A stretch of 41,482 bases of DNA from Pseudomonas sp. MIACH (GTDB taxonomy: Bacteria > Pseudomonadota > Gammaproteobacteria > Pseudomonadales > Pseudomonadaceae). Positions 1 through 8,278 of the stretch are shown in pieces. Within the stretch, counting starts at the first letter, position 1, and every line of letters begins with the position of its first letter. The notes beneath the pieces are model-generated. The model saw only the letters and a program-made list of their open reading frames with translations. It searched no databases and was not told the DNA's origin. The stretch spans positions 1 through 41,482 of the forward strand of contig NZ_LHVO01000025.1 in NCBI RefSeq assembly GCF_001269925.1, in the 5' to 3' direction. The position numbers and the translations under genes are program-made.

Positions 1-497
1 TCTTTAGCGTAATCCTGACAGCCCCGCAAGGCGATCAATCCTTGGTCGCCGGCATCGGTGATGCCGATAATTCGTTGAGCATGCGCTGGGTCAAGTTGGG
101 CTCGACGGGCTGCATGAACCACGCCGACGGTGCCGGGGGGGGTAGACACGTTGCAGCCACTGGCTGTGTCCGTGGTGTCGAGAAGGACTGACAGCCGCAC
201 ATCAGCAGTAGCAAGGCGGTCACGCAATAGAGCCTGATTACGTCTGGCATCGGAAAGTTCTCGGGTGTGCTGTTGATCGGAAACGGCGAGTTGTTGCTCT
301 GTGGCTAGGCGCTTGTCCTGTTCGGTCTGCTGCTGGCGGAGCGCGGCCTGGGTCAGATTGTTTAGATCGTCAGCCTGCAGCGCGGCCTGGCTCGCAAGCT
401 TTCCAGCGTAACGCCACGCTTGCACCTGCCAGGCCGCGCCGAACGCAATGCTCATCGCGATCAGCAAGGCTGCCAGTTTCTGTGTTGTGGTCAGCAT
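1..497 (-). CDS. Rz: Rz-like i-spanin (partial, runs off left edge)
   Basis: Inner-membrane spanin subunit that, with the lipoprotein Rz1, spans the periplasm and disrupts the outer membrane at the end of lysis. The frame opens with ATG at 497 and stays open to base 1 (about 165 codons), so the stop lies outside the window. Residues about 7-24 form one N-terminal hydrophobic segment (signal anchor). A Q/A/E-rich stretch (residues about 35-100) is predicted coiled coil, and the C-terminal part contains two cysteines. The start overlaps the stop of the preceding gene as TAATG. A second spanin gene lies inside it in the +1 frame, the lambda Rz/Rz1 architecture. Function comes from position and architecture more than from direct sequence similarity. 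Confidence 0.85.
   Translation of the reverse strand, partial: MLTTTQKLAALLIAMSIAFGAAWQVQAWRYAGKLASQAALQADDLNNLTQAALRQQQTEQDKRLATEQQLAVSDQQHTRELSDARRNQALLRDRLATADVRLSVLLDTTDTASGCNVSTPPGTVGVVHAARRAQLDPAHAQRIIGITDAGDQGLIALRGCQDYAK
35..250 (-). CDS. Rz1: Rz1-like o-spanin lipoprotein, nested in Rz
   Basis: Outer-membrane lipoprotein partner of the i-spanin. The 71-residue product has a hydrophobic signal sequence (LLLLMCGC) with the acylated cysteine probably Cys20, followed by a proline-rich mature part (PRTQPV, PPPAP), as in lambda Rz1. The whole gene lies inside Rz in the +1 frame. Both frames read through a run of eight C on the coding strand (G at 135-142). A one-base slip there would alter both products at once. 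Confidence 0.85.
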   Translation of the reverse strand: MPDVIRLYCVTALLLLMCGCQSFSTPRTQPVAATCLPPPAPSAWFMQPVEPNLTQRMLNELSASPMPATKD

Positions 498-805
498 TAC
501 TCATCCTCCCAATCGGGTAGGTCGACGGTCTGCCCCGCCAGATGGTGAGTGCAGTCCTCAAGAAACTGAATGCGCCCACCAGTCACGAACGAATGGCAAA
601 CCCTCGGGCCATCCGACCAGGTGTATCGGACCAGAATGCTTGGCGTGAACGTCGGTGCCTCCAAGTTCCCATTCCACCCCCACCGTGGACCAACACCTGC
701 GCCGTGCGAAATGCCATGAGCTAGGCCACAACCTGGACACTCAAAATAAAGACGATCCTCCTCGGCTTGGGCCAGGCATCGGGAAACTTTCCGTAATGCC
801 GTCAT
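497..805 (-). CDS. DUF6527-like small phage protein
   Basis: A 102-residue protein resembling the DUF6527 family often seen in phage lysis regions; its biochemical role is not known. Visible features are a CxxC pair near residue 23 (ECPGCGLAHG), a W-x-WNGN segment followed by PTFTPSILV, and a C-terminal CHSFV...IQFLEDCTHHLAG block whose Cys and His residues could bind metal. It overlaps the endolysin upstream by ATGA and Rz downstream by TAATG, so it is translationally coupled inside the lysis cassette. Confidence 0.7.
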   Translation of the reverse strand: MTALRKVSRCLAQAEEDRLYFECPGCGLAHGISHGAGVGPRWGWNGNLEAPTFTPSILVRYTWSDGPRVCHSFVTGGRIQFLEDCTHHLAGQTVDLPDWEDE

Positions 806-1311
806 GACAGTGCTCCACCCGCCAAGCGGTACTGCTGGATCAGATCATCAAGCCGGTGTTCACGTTGTCCATACCCTGCACCAGGCAGGCTTGCCCAAAT
901 ATTCCGGCACTTTGCGATTGCGCTTTCGACCCGGCCCGCATGCACGTCCGGTAGCGCGCGGCATTCGCGGATGTGCTGCAGAGCCAACAGGTCCTGGCTG
1001 ATCGGGCTGAAGTCAGGCAGGGCCAACAGCGTTCGGTAATACGGCCAATCCTTCAGCATCTGCTGGTATCGGCCCGAGGCATTAGATGTCAGGCCCTTGC
1101 TGTTGATGGCCTTCGAGCGGCGCCCCTTTGCGAAGGGGTGATCACTGAAATCTGTGAAGACCTCAGGCTTTCTGTCGATGCCCGTCACGATGACGTCGTA
1201 GCCATCCAGGGCAGTGGCCGGCGATGTGCTGGTCCCCTCGGACCAAGCGAGCATGTCGAGGAAGGCTAACGCATTGTGGCTACCTGCTTGTGTGATCGAT
1301 AGTCGTGCCAT
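802..1311 (-). CDS. R: Endolysin, lambda R-type lytic transglycosylase (GH104)
   Basis: Degrades peptidoglycan at lysis by cleaving the MurNAc-GlcNAc bond with formation of a 1,6-anhydro ring, as lambda R does. The 169-residue product is close to the size of lambda R and matches it strongly: FLDMLAWSEGT near the N-terminus with the catalytic Glu (about residue 25), then GYDVIVTG, FTDFSDHP, GRYQ, and near the end NIWASLPGAGYGQ. There is no signal peptide, so it depends on a holin. The start at 1311 is preferred over an upstream in-frame codon at 1344 because GGAG lies about 9 bases before it and the extra residues match nothing. An intrinsic terminator lies directly upstream (1330-1354), so expression needs readthrough or a local promoter. 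Confidence 0.95.
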   Translation of the reverse strand: MARLSITQAGSHNALAFLDMLAWSEGTSTSPATALDGYDVIVTGIDRKPEVFTDFSDHPFAKGRRSKAINSKGLTSNASGRYQQMLKDWPYYRTLLALPDFSPISQDLLALQHIRECRALPDVHAGRVESAIAKCRNIWASLPGAGYGQREHRLDDLIQQYRLAGGALS

Positions 1312-1327
1312 AGCCTTTTCTCCAGAC

Positions 1328-1354
1328 GAAAAAAACCCGCACAACGGCGGGTAT
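1328..1354 (-). terminator. Intrinsic terminator between tail-fibre genes and endolysin
   Basis: Read on the minus strand, ACCCGC and GCGGGT pair (1337-1354, 6-nt loop) and a run of seven T follows, directly before the endolysin ribosome binding site. It would stop transcripts arriving from the tail genes unless polymerase is antiterminated. Confidence 0.75.
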
Positions 1355-1524
1355 TAGAGTTAATAGCCAACTCGGTAGGCTTAAGCGGATAAGTTGCTGC
1401 ACTCAAACGAGTGAGGCAGACGCTCTCGGTGATTAGAAGTTCGGCCCCGTTATTATTTGACAGCCTTTGCAATGGGGCACATCGCTATCATCTGCGTCAA
1501 ATTTCGCCACGAAGGAGCGCGTAA

Positions 1525-1713
1525 ATGGTGCAAAGGCCCGCCAAAACTACCAATCGCCACGGATGGGTTTGGGTCTATAAAAGAATTAGACGCCTTGGAT
1601 TCTCTCGATTTACTGCTTGTTACAGAGCGAGTCTTTACGCTCTCAGAGGAGACACCGGAACTTTCAGGTTCAAAAATGGCTGGGAAAAATTCCGCTTCCG
1701 CCGCAAACCATGA
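1525..1713 (+). CDS. Small basic protein of unknown function, opposite strand to late operon
   Basis: I do not recognise this 62-residue protein. It is strongly basic and aromatic (HGWVWVYKRIRRLGFSR early, FRFKNGW later, ending KFRFRRKP), which would suit nucleic-acid or membrane binding, but this is only composition. AAGGAG lies about 8 bases before the ATG. It converges on the tail-fibre-like gene ending at 1746, and a hairpin overlaps its end. Being the only plus-strand gene in this part of the late region, it could be a lysogenic-conversion gene. No convincing promoter was found. A 104-residue overlapping frame from 1457 is the alternative. Confidence 0.45.
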   Translation: MVQRPAKTTNRHGWVWVYKRIRRLGFSRFTACYRASLYALRGDTGTFRFKNGWEKFRFRRKP

Positions 1714-1723
1714 GTTGCGGCGG
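1698..1723. terminator. Hairpin between convergent genes
   Basis: CCGCCGCAA (1698-1706) pairs perfectly with TTGCGGCGG (1715-1723) around an 8-base loop that holds the stop codon of the small plus-strand gene. There is no adjacent T-run on either strand, so a true terminator is uncertain. Confidence 0.4.
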
Positions 1724-1745
1724 GCTTATAGGTTTACCTGGCCAG

Positions 1746-2585
1746 CTATGGGAAAGTCGACGGTGCCGTAAAGGTGTCACCAGCAAACCGGCCACCTGCC
1801 GCGAAAGCGGCATCCCATAGCGCCTTGTCGAGGGCGTCGACGTCAGCATAGTTTCGCCCCGACACCGTCAGATCCTCGCAGTAGCCGCGATAGAAGATGT
1901 CCGAGGGGCACTGATTGGTCAGCGCGGAACCAGATCCACCGTTACCGAAAATAATGCTCCCGGCCGCTGCCGCCACCGTATCACCGCTACCCGCAGACGC
2001 TCGCATCGAGGAGTACCGGTTAGCCACGGCGTTGGCCCCGCCGACGACGTTGTAAAGCCCGGAAGCCTTGCCGGTGTTACCGGCGCCACTCATGTACCCC
2101 AGGAAGTTGCCGCCGCTACCGATCTCCATGTACCGGTGACCGGTTGCCAGTGCTGCACGTGTCCGGTGAGCCCATACCGAGAAATAGAACAGGTGGGTCT
2201 TGTTCGCGATGATGTAGTCGCGGATCGCAGCTGCGACATTGATCTGTGAGCCATGACCGCTCACCGTGTTGTTGACCTGGCTGTAAATGGCGTGCAGGCC
2301 CTTCTTGGGCGTCCGCTCAAACAGCGCGTCAGCTGCGACCGCGTTGCTGCTGAATACCCCCGCCAAACTGCTCTCGGTACCCGCACCGAGCACCGCTGCC
2401 GCTTCGGCGTAAGCGATATTGGGGATAACAGCGCCCGCTGCCGGCACTCCGCTCACACCACCTAAGCTATGCCCCAAGTCGAACAGATACAGCGACCCCG
2501 CACTCAGCAACGCATCGGAACGCAGAATGGGCAACGTCGTATCGGTGAAGGTGATGCCATCCAGTACGGTTTTTTGTCCGGCCAT
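1746..2585 (-). CDS. Tail-fibre-associated structural protein (putative)
   Basis: A 279-residue Gly/Ala/Ser-rich protein without a family I can name. It follows the SGNH-containing tail fibre with a one-base TAATG overlap, so it is translationally coupled to it. By position and low-complexity composition (for example SGAGNTG and AAAAGSIIFGNGGSG) it is likely a virion surface component: a fibre tip, a receptor-binding part or a fibre-assembly partner. Two cysteines lie near the C-terminus (QCPSDIFYRGYCE). There is no signal peptide or membrane segment. Confidence 0.6.
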   Translation of the reverse strand: MAGQKTVLDGITFTDTTLPILRSDALLSAGSLYLFDLGHSLGGVSGVPAAGAVIPNIAYAEAAAVLGAGTESSLAGVFSSNAVAADALFERTPKKGLHAIYSQVNNTVSGHGSQINVAAAIRDYIIANKTHLFYFSVWAHRTRAALATGHRYMEIGSGGNFLGYMSGAGNTGKASGLYNVVGGANAVANRYSSMRASAGSGDTVAAAAGSIIFGNGGSGSALTNQCPSDIFYRGYCEDLTVSGRNYADVDALDKALWDAAFAAGGRFAGDTFTAPSTFP

Positions 2586-4456
2586 TACCAGGACCTCCGG
2601 TTAATTTCATAGGCAATGCGACGAGCGATGTGCCCGTTGCTGATGGTGGTGTTGTGAATGATGTCCAGCCGCAGTGAACGCGGAACCACGCCCTTGGCCA
2701 CATCGTCGAGATCGTCGGCGCTGCCGTCGTTGAACTGCATCAGCCACTCGCGGATCTTGATCACGCGATCGCCGTACTCGGCGGTGGCCCAATCTTCCAG
2801 CGCAACACAGTTGTTGTAGGTGGCGGTACCGATCCCCTCCCCCGTCGACGTGCCCGGTGTCGGGTTGCCGCCCAGCGGCGGCGTGATGATCAGGTAGTGC
2901 TTCTCAACAGTTTTCTGCACCCCCACCATCGCCCGGATGTCGGCCTTGATCTGCTCGATGTTGTCGAGATTGTTGCGGCCCATCCAGATGATCTCGGTGT
3001 AAAACCCGTTACCGGGAACGTCGGGCACAAACGGCGACTTGGGCGCGCTATATCGGGCGTCTCCGGCAGCATCCCGAGCAAACGTGTAAACGTCCGACGA
3101 GTCCCCAGTCTCACTGTGCGTGCACGTCAGCGTGCCGTGGATGCCACCCAACGTACCTGTCAACGCGAAGGTCCCCGAATTGGTCGCAGGCGTGGACAGC
3201 AGCAAGGTGCTCAGGGCTGTAACCGTCACCGAACCCGAGGCCGGGATCTGGTTGTCCGTGACGGTCAGCAGTGCGGTACCAGCGCCGAAACGTGCGGCGA
3301 TCTGGCGAGACGTTTGGCCGCCAATGCCGCCATTCACAATGGTCCGCGCACTGATCAGTGGCGCAAGTTGCTCCCGCCAGGTGACTTGGCTGCTATTGGC
3401 TGTCAGAGAATCTCCTACACAAAGCAGATCGTGCACCGGCTTGAGGTATTCAATCCCTGTGACATCGGGGATATGAATATCAAAGTTACCCACCGTTTTG
3501 CCGGCGGTGGTGATGCCCAGGGCAATGCGGCCAACCGCATCGACGACAGCCCAGACATAGCCGGACTCTGGACTCAGTTGAACAGCAATGAAGCCCGACA
3601 GATCGACCCCTAGCGCTTTGCGAGGGACGGCACCGGTGCCGAGCAAGAACTTACCGGTAACGGTCCCGTCCACTCGAAGAGCCAGCCCAATCCGGCCCAG
3701 GGTATCGATCACCGCCCAGGCATATCCCGACTGGGGGTCCAACGCCTTGGCGATGAATCCGTCGAGGTCGAGTTTCAGCGTGTTGCGATCGACAGTGCCG
3801 TCGCGCAGCATGAACTTGCCCACGAGTGAACCATCTACCCGGCAACCCAGCGCCATGCGCCCAACCGAATCGACCAGCGCCCAGGTGTAACCGGACTCTA
3901 CGGCCAATCGAACAAAGCGCAGCTCCAAGCCATTGAACGTGCCGCTTTCAACCGCAGAGGTGCGCACGTCTATCTCTGCGATGTAACCCACTGACGGATC
4001 ATCGGAGACATGCCTGGCCTCCATGGCACTGACCCGCACATAAAGACTGCGCGATATGTCTGGCGAGGTGGGCTCGACATAAAACGACTGGCCGTCGACT
4101 GTCGCCAGAAGACCTGCCGCGACAGTGGCATGCACTTTCCCATCGACCATATCGCGGTTGAGGCGATCAATTTCCGCATTGATCATATCTACAGGATCAC
4201 TGGTACCGATGCCCTGCAGCAGCGGCGCTCGGTACCCCGCATAGCCGATCTGAATATCGATGCGGGCCGCTGTGGTGTAGAAGAACACCCGCGCACTGGC
4301 ATCGGCATGCATGGGGTTGGCCAGGACAACGGTCGCCGCCGCATCGGAAAACAGCGGCGCCAACGTCTCACTCCCGGAGACAAGCACCCTCACCGTTGCT
4401 CCAGGCAATAGCACGCCGTCTTCAGCCCTTGCGGCAAAGAATTGAATAGGTTGCAT
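2585..4456 (-). CDS. Tail fibre protein with SGNH/GDSL hydrolase domain
   Basis: Probable tail fibre or tailspike carrying an esterase, likely removing acyl groups from host surface polysaccharide. The N-terminal ~90 residues look like a virion-attachment domain. Three diverged repeats follow at about residues 185-330, each with the pattern SGYxWAxxDxxGRxxLG ending in GKF or GNF. The SGNH domain starts with CVGDSLTANS (nucleophile Ser, about residue 345), then GGIGGQTS, then WMGRNN (block III, about 490), and ends with DIIHN (Asp/His pair, about 598). It lies between the tail hub gene and a second fibre-like gene. The substrate cannot be told from sequence. Confidence 0.8.
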   Translation of the reverse strand: MQPIQFFAARAEDGVLLPGATVRVLVSGSETLAPLFSDAAATVVLANPMHADASARVFFYTTAARIDIQIGYAGYRAPLLQGIGTSDPVDMINAEIDRLNRDMVDGKVHATVAAGLLATVDGQSFYVEPTSPDISRSLYVRVSAMEARHVSDDPSVGYIAEIDVRTSAVESGTFNGLELRFVRLAVESGYTWALVDSVGRMALGCRVDGSLVGKFMLRDGTVDRNTLKLDLDGFIAKALDPQSGYAWAVIDTLGRIGLALRVDGTVTGKFLLGTGAVPRKALGVDLSGFIAVQLSPESGYVWAVVDAVGRIALGITTAGKTVGNFDIHIPDVTGIEYLKPVHDLLCVGDSLTANSSQVTWREQLAPLISARTIVNGGIGGQTSRQIAARFGAGTALLTVTDNQIPASGSVTVTALSTLLLSTPATNSGTFALTGTLGGIHGTLTCTHSETGDSSDVYTFARDAAGDARYSAPKSPFVPDVPGNGFYTEIIWMGRNNLDNIEQIKADIRAMVGVQKTVEKHYLIITPPLGGNPTPGTSTGEGIGTATYNNCVALEDWATAEYGDRVIKIREWLMQFNDGSADDLDDVAKGVVPRSLRLDIIHNTTISNGHIARRIAYEINRRSW

Positions 4457-4468
4457 GATGAGTCTCTA

Positions 4469-6979
4469 TCAGGTGTTGAAGGTGATCGCCGGGGCGAAGT
4501 TGAGTTGACTGCGCACACTGCTCCAGGTGTCGTACGCTGCAGCGCAGAGGTAATACGTGGTGTCAGCTGTCAGTCCCGTGACCTGCCCGGTGCGCGATAC
4601 GCCTTGATAGCCGACCGTCCCTGCAGTTGCCGGATCAAAGTCCTCCTCTGTCGAATACACAAACACATAACCAGCCGCGTCTGCAGCTGCACTGGCCGCG
4701 CAACTGACATCCGCGGTGGTGGTGCCAGTGACCGTGGCGGCGGTTCCCGTAACGGACGCCGGCGCCGTATTGGTGACCAACAACGACACCAACTGTGCCT
4801 GGCCTGCAGCGTTGCGCTCGATGACCTCCACCCTATAGCTGCGAATGAGCGCGCCATCCACCAGCGCATCCTCACGCTGGTACGTGAATGCCGTGCTGGT
4901 GGTCGCCACCTCTCGCAGCAGGGCATTGCTGCCCGCGTGACGAACACGTACCAAGCGATCCTCAGCACGAGCTCCGGCCACCCAGCTTACGGTGAAGTAC
5001 GGCGCCTCGAAGGCACCGACCAGAGCAAGGTTTTGCGCGGTATCAGGCGCGACCCGGGCGGGCGATAACGTGACGCTGTAGGCCGTGACATCCGCCAGAT
5101 CCTCAAGCGCTCGACCGAACACGTTAAATGAGCGGAACTTGACCCAGACAGTCTTGCCGACCTGGTCAGACGTGTAGCTGTACTTCCAGACGGTGTCATC
5201 CAACCGCACAAACGGTGAACCGACCGAGTGACTGGAGATGGCCGTGCTCAGACGTCCGCGTCTGAGATAGCTCAGCTCATAGCCTCCGACGCCGGTGAGC
5301 ACCGCGTCGCGGTAACTCAGCAGCTCGCCGGCCACCCAACACAGCGTGGCGCCACTGTCCGCCTCTGCAGTAGTGGCGGCTGCCAGTTCGGTCGCCGCTG
5401 CCAGTTGCACGGACATGATATTGACCGTGTCAGGATCGCTTCCAGCGGCCAGCGCCGTCGTCAGTTGTCCCATGCGCGCCCTGCCGTAAATCGTCTCCGC
5501 TAACCGGTAGCTGTCGCCATCAGCGCTGATCCAGATCTCACAACCGCCCCAGGCTTCACCCGCGCCGGCAACACCGCCCCAGATCTGCAATGTGCCGGCG
5601 GGCAGCAAGCTCTCGGGTGGATTGAACATGATGGGCGCCAGGACAGGTCCAGGCGCGACGTTTTGATTGCCCTGATAACCGCTTTTGCTCTGCACGGGAT
5701 AGTTGGGTGCGCTGCCGACGCCCAGCAACGCATCCTCGGCCACGATCGCCAACTTACCCAGTTCGTCCTCCTCAACCGAAATCAGCCGGACCAGGCGCTG
5801 GTGCAGGTTCAACCCTGGCTCAGTGATCGTCACCAGGTCCATAGGCTCGAGGAGCACGTGCTGCCAGCCGAGGGAGAACTCATATTCATTGCGCACATAC
5901 AGCTTGCGCTGCACCAACAGCTGCGCCGCATGGGCGCCGATGGCGATGTTGCAGATCTCGTACGCTTTGATGGTGTCCATCGGTTTGGAGCCAAACTGCT
6001 CAATGGCAGCCTGATCAGGCGCACGCACCACGTCGGTGTTGTACTCATGCTCGCGATCAAGGATTTCCAGCGACACTTCGTTGTAGCTGTCGGCCTGGCT
6101 CTTGATTTTGAGCGAGACCGGAGGCTCACCGTCCTCTGAAAGAAAGTCGTCATCGGTCAGATCCGCCACCGGCGTGATGTTCGGAAACCACGTCACGCCA
6201 TTGCCAGTGACAGCCTGATCGCCGTAGGGAATTACCTTGAGTTGACCAGCAGACCACACCATCTCGCTGTTGGTCAGTTGCAACCAACGCGTAATAGCCT
6301 CATTCGCCGGCGCCTGCTCGTCGAGCACCGGACTCAAGAGTAAGTTTTCCGCCAAGCAATAGTTGCGGTAGTTCGACATATCCGCGACCCACGCCGGGGT
6401 AAAACCAATGCCGTCCAACGGATCGAGCAACAACCCGGGCAAGAAGTCACCCGGGTTGGCATCCGGCAGCCCGGGCACCTGATAACGTCCGTCCACCTCA
6501 AACGTATGATTCTGGACGCCGGCGTTGTCGTTGAGCAGGTACCTGCTGGAAAACACGTAGGCCGTGTCAGCGTAGGCAATCGCTTCGGCCGGGTGGCGAG
6601 TTTGAAGAAAACCCCACACGGTCTGATCATGAGTGCCATTGGCATAGTTCAAGCCAATCTGCGCCAGTGAGGAAAACACCTCTTTGTCACGAAATACGCG
6701 GTGAATCGCACCCAGTGGGCCACGCCCGACGGCCAAAATGATAGCCGCGTAGTAGGTGTAGGTCGTGTCTTTTTGGGTGGCTCCGCCGCCGCCTTTACCC
6801 CCCGACTTTTTCGTCGTGGTTTTGGCGACCGCTTCAAAGTCACTGTAATAAATGAGGTTAGGGCTGATGCGATTACGGCCGGCGATCCAGGCGATCGGCT
6901 TGCCACTGGCACTGCTCTGGATCTGTAGCGCGTTGATACGTGTCGCACTGTTGGAAATCGTACTACTGCTGCCCCCCAT
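4469..6979 (-). CDS. Tail tip/hub protein (TipJ-like, GTA gp15-like)
   Basis: Large central hub of the tail tip that links the tail tube to the fibres and contacts the host. The 836-residue product begins MGGSSSTISNSATRINALQI, the region shared by phage J-like hub proteins, and has two fibronectin type III-like segments in the last ~200 residues (PDTAQNLALVG... and a second ending GLTADTTYYL). The start at 6979 is preferred because GGAG lies 6 bases upstream; it overlaps the NlpC/P60 gene by 17 bases. An ATG at 6991 is possible, and further upstream codons would only read the other frame of the NlpC gene. It follows DUF2460, DUF2163 and NlpC/P60 genes in the order of gene transfer agent tail genes. 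Confidence 0.85.
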   Translation of the reverse strand: MGGSSSTISNSATRINALQIQSSASGKPIAWIAGRNRISPNLIYYSDFEAVAKTTTKKSGGKGGGGATQKDTTYTYYAAIILAVGRGPLGAIHRVFRDKEVFSSLAQIGLNYANGTHDQTVWGFLQTRHPAEAIAYADTAYVFSSRYLLNDNAGVQNHTFEVDGRYQVPGLPDANPGDFLPGLLLDPLDGIGFTPAWVADMSNYRNYCLAENLLLSPVLDEQAPANEAITRWLQLTNSEMVWSAGQLKVIPYGDQAVTGNGVTWFPNITPVADLTDDDFLSEDGEPPVSLKIKSQADSYNEVSLEILDREHEYNTDVVRAPDQAAIEQFGSKPMDTIKAYEICNIAIGAHAAQLLVQRKLYVRNEYEFSLGWQHVLLEPMDLVTITEPGLNLHQRLVRLISVEEDELGKLAIVAEDALLGVGSAPNYPVQSKSGYQGNQNVAPGPVLAPIMFNPPESLLPAGTLQIWGGVAGAGEAWGGCEIWISADGDSYRLAETIYGRARMGQLTTALAAGSDPDTVNIMSVQLAAATELAAATTAEADSGATLCWVAGELLSYRDAVLTGVGGYELSYLRRGRLSTAISSHSVGSPFVRLDDTVWKYSYTSDQVGKTVWVKFRSFNVFGRALEDLADVTAYSVTLSPARVAPDTAQNLALVGAFEAPYFTVSWVAGARAEDRLVRVRHAGSNALLREVATTSTAFTYQREDALVDGALIRSYRVEVIERNAAGQAQLVSLLVTNTAPASVTGTAATVTGTTTADVSCAASAAADAAGYVFVYSTEEDFDPATAGTVGYQGVSRTGQVTGLTADTTYYLCAAAYDTWSSVRSQLNFAPAITFNT

Positions 6980-7421
6980 CGCTGACTCCATATCGGTTAA
7001 GTGTGTAATAACGCACGGTGTGGCTGGAGAGCCGCTCCTCGCGCATGTCTGCAAACTCGACGCCGATGTCCCGATAGGCGTGAATGATGCGGTGCTCATC
7101 GACCACCACCGCGCCGTGGCTGAAGGTCCGGCCGAATTTCCAGACCGCGACATCGCCACGCTGCGGGACATCGATCTGCCGGCCGTACAGCTCCAGCCAA
7201 CCCAGGTAGCGTTCCTCGCTGCGGTGCAGGTGCCAGTCCTGGGCATACGCCCCGGGATCGATCCAGGGAATCAACCCGGCGGCGTGATACACCTCAATCA
7301 GCAACCAGGCACAATCGACGCCAAGGCCGAGCAGGTGCTGCCGGTGCTGGTACGGCGTGCGCAACCAGCGTTCGGCCTGGGCAACAACGGCATCACGCTG
7401 CAGCACTTCGAACGGGCTCAT
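6963..7421 (-). CDS. NlpC/P60 cysteine peptidase of the tail tip
   Basis: Cell-wall peptidase carried in the tail tip, expected to cut peptide cross-links during DNA entry. The 152-residue product has the papain-like Cys in GVDCAWLLIEVYHAAG (about residue 47) and the His in FSHGAVVV (about residue 109), with PQRGDVAVW between them, the usual NlpC/P60 order. The start at 7421 overlaps the stop of the DUF2163 gene by ATGA; an in-frame upstream ATG would add residues that read another frame of that gene. It corresponds to GTA gp14. Confidence 0.88.
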   Translation of the reverse strand: MSPFEVLQRDAVVAQAERWLRTPYQHRQHLLGLGVDCAWLLIEVYHAAGLIPWIDPGAYAQDWHLHRSEERYLGWLELYGRQIDVPQRGDVAVWKFGRTFSHGAVVVDEHRIIHAYRDIGVEFADMREERLSSHTVRYYTLNRYGVSDGGQQ

Positions 7422-8278
7422 ACCGATGTCTCCGCGACGGGAATGAACGGCATACCCCGGTACCGCGCTCGGTTGCCGAATTTGTTGGTGCAGGCATCCA
7501 GCGTCCGTGGGCAACCCGGGTAAATCAGAAACTGATCACCCGCCACTGGCACGCCTGGCAGCCCCAGGATCATCGTCACGGCACCATCTGCCGTGAATCG
7601 GCGCACGGTCCTTGTCACACCTGCATTGGCACCGTTCACAAACCGAATCACGCCCTGGTCGAACCAGCCCTGGGTGGCGGGCACATTGGAGTTCACGCGC
7701 AGGGCCGTGCTGCCACCCTGGACCACACCCACGGTTTCAAACAGGGCGCGATTCACCCCGCAATCGGCGCTGTACACCGTGCGCAGGCAGGAGGGCTGAT
7801 AGACACCCCGGGGCACCTTGGTATCGAGCAGCTCGATCGGCGACTTTACTGTCACCGTCGCCTGCTCGCGGTCGGCAGGATCCACCTCGGCGACCCGCCC
7901 GATAAAACGTGTGACCGTGCCCACCACGGGCGATCGCCAGTCCGCCATGAACGCTCGAACAAGGTTCAGCGTGGCCCCGTCAAAACCGCCGCCGGCAATG
8001 AATGGCAGCAAGGGCTCGCCGAACACGGTGTCGTCCATGCCGGCGGTAAAGGTCACGTTCAACGTGTCGACCTCAATCCCGCGCACCGCCCGCACGCCGG
8101 TGCGCTTGATCAGGGGGCCGCTGGCCGAGTAGTTCTGGCCCGCATAGAAGACCTGCAAACCCGCATCGGTGTAACGCAGCACCTGGCCGCTGGCCAGGGC
8201 AATCGTGTACAGATCCGCCATGACGAAACGGCGCGCCGTGGCCAGAAAGGCTTTCAGTTCGGGTGTGGCATCGATCAT
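7418..8278 (-). CDS. DUF2163/BR0599-family tail protein
   Basis: Baseplate or tail-hub component of the DUF2163 / phage BR0599 family (GTA gp13-like). The 286-residue protein ends with the diagnostic cysteine-containing C-terminal motif: YPGCPRTLDACTNKFGN followed by RYRGMPFIP. A further Cys pair (SCLRTVYSADCGVN) lies near residue 170. In GTAs the family forms part of the iron-sulfur-containing hub; that cluster is known for the family and is not shown here. It overlaps both neighbours by ATGA. Confidence 0.85.
   Translation of the reverse strand: MIDATPELKAFLATARRFVMADLYTIALASGQVLRYTDAGLQVFYAGQNYSASGPLIKRTGVRAVRGIEVDTLNVTFTAGMDDTVFGEPLLPFIAGGGFDGATLNLVRAFMADWRSPVVGTVTRFIGRVAEVDPADREQATVTVKSPIELLDTKVPRGVYQPSCLRTVYSADCGVNRALFETVGVVQGGSTALRVNSNVPATQGWFDQGVIRFVNGANAGVTRTVRRFTADGAVTMILGLPGVPVAGDQFLIYPGCPRTLDACTNKFGNRARYRGMPFIPVAETSV

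Noticed and set aside
1457..1491. TTGACA followed by TATCAT as a promoter for the small basic gene
   Set aside because: The spacing is 23 bases, too long for a sigma70 promoter.
2897..3613. A 238-codon plus-strand frame
   Set aside because: It lies wholly opposite the SGNH tail fibre, whose motifs are clear; the frame arises from high GC.
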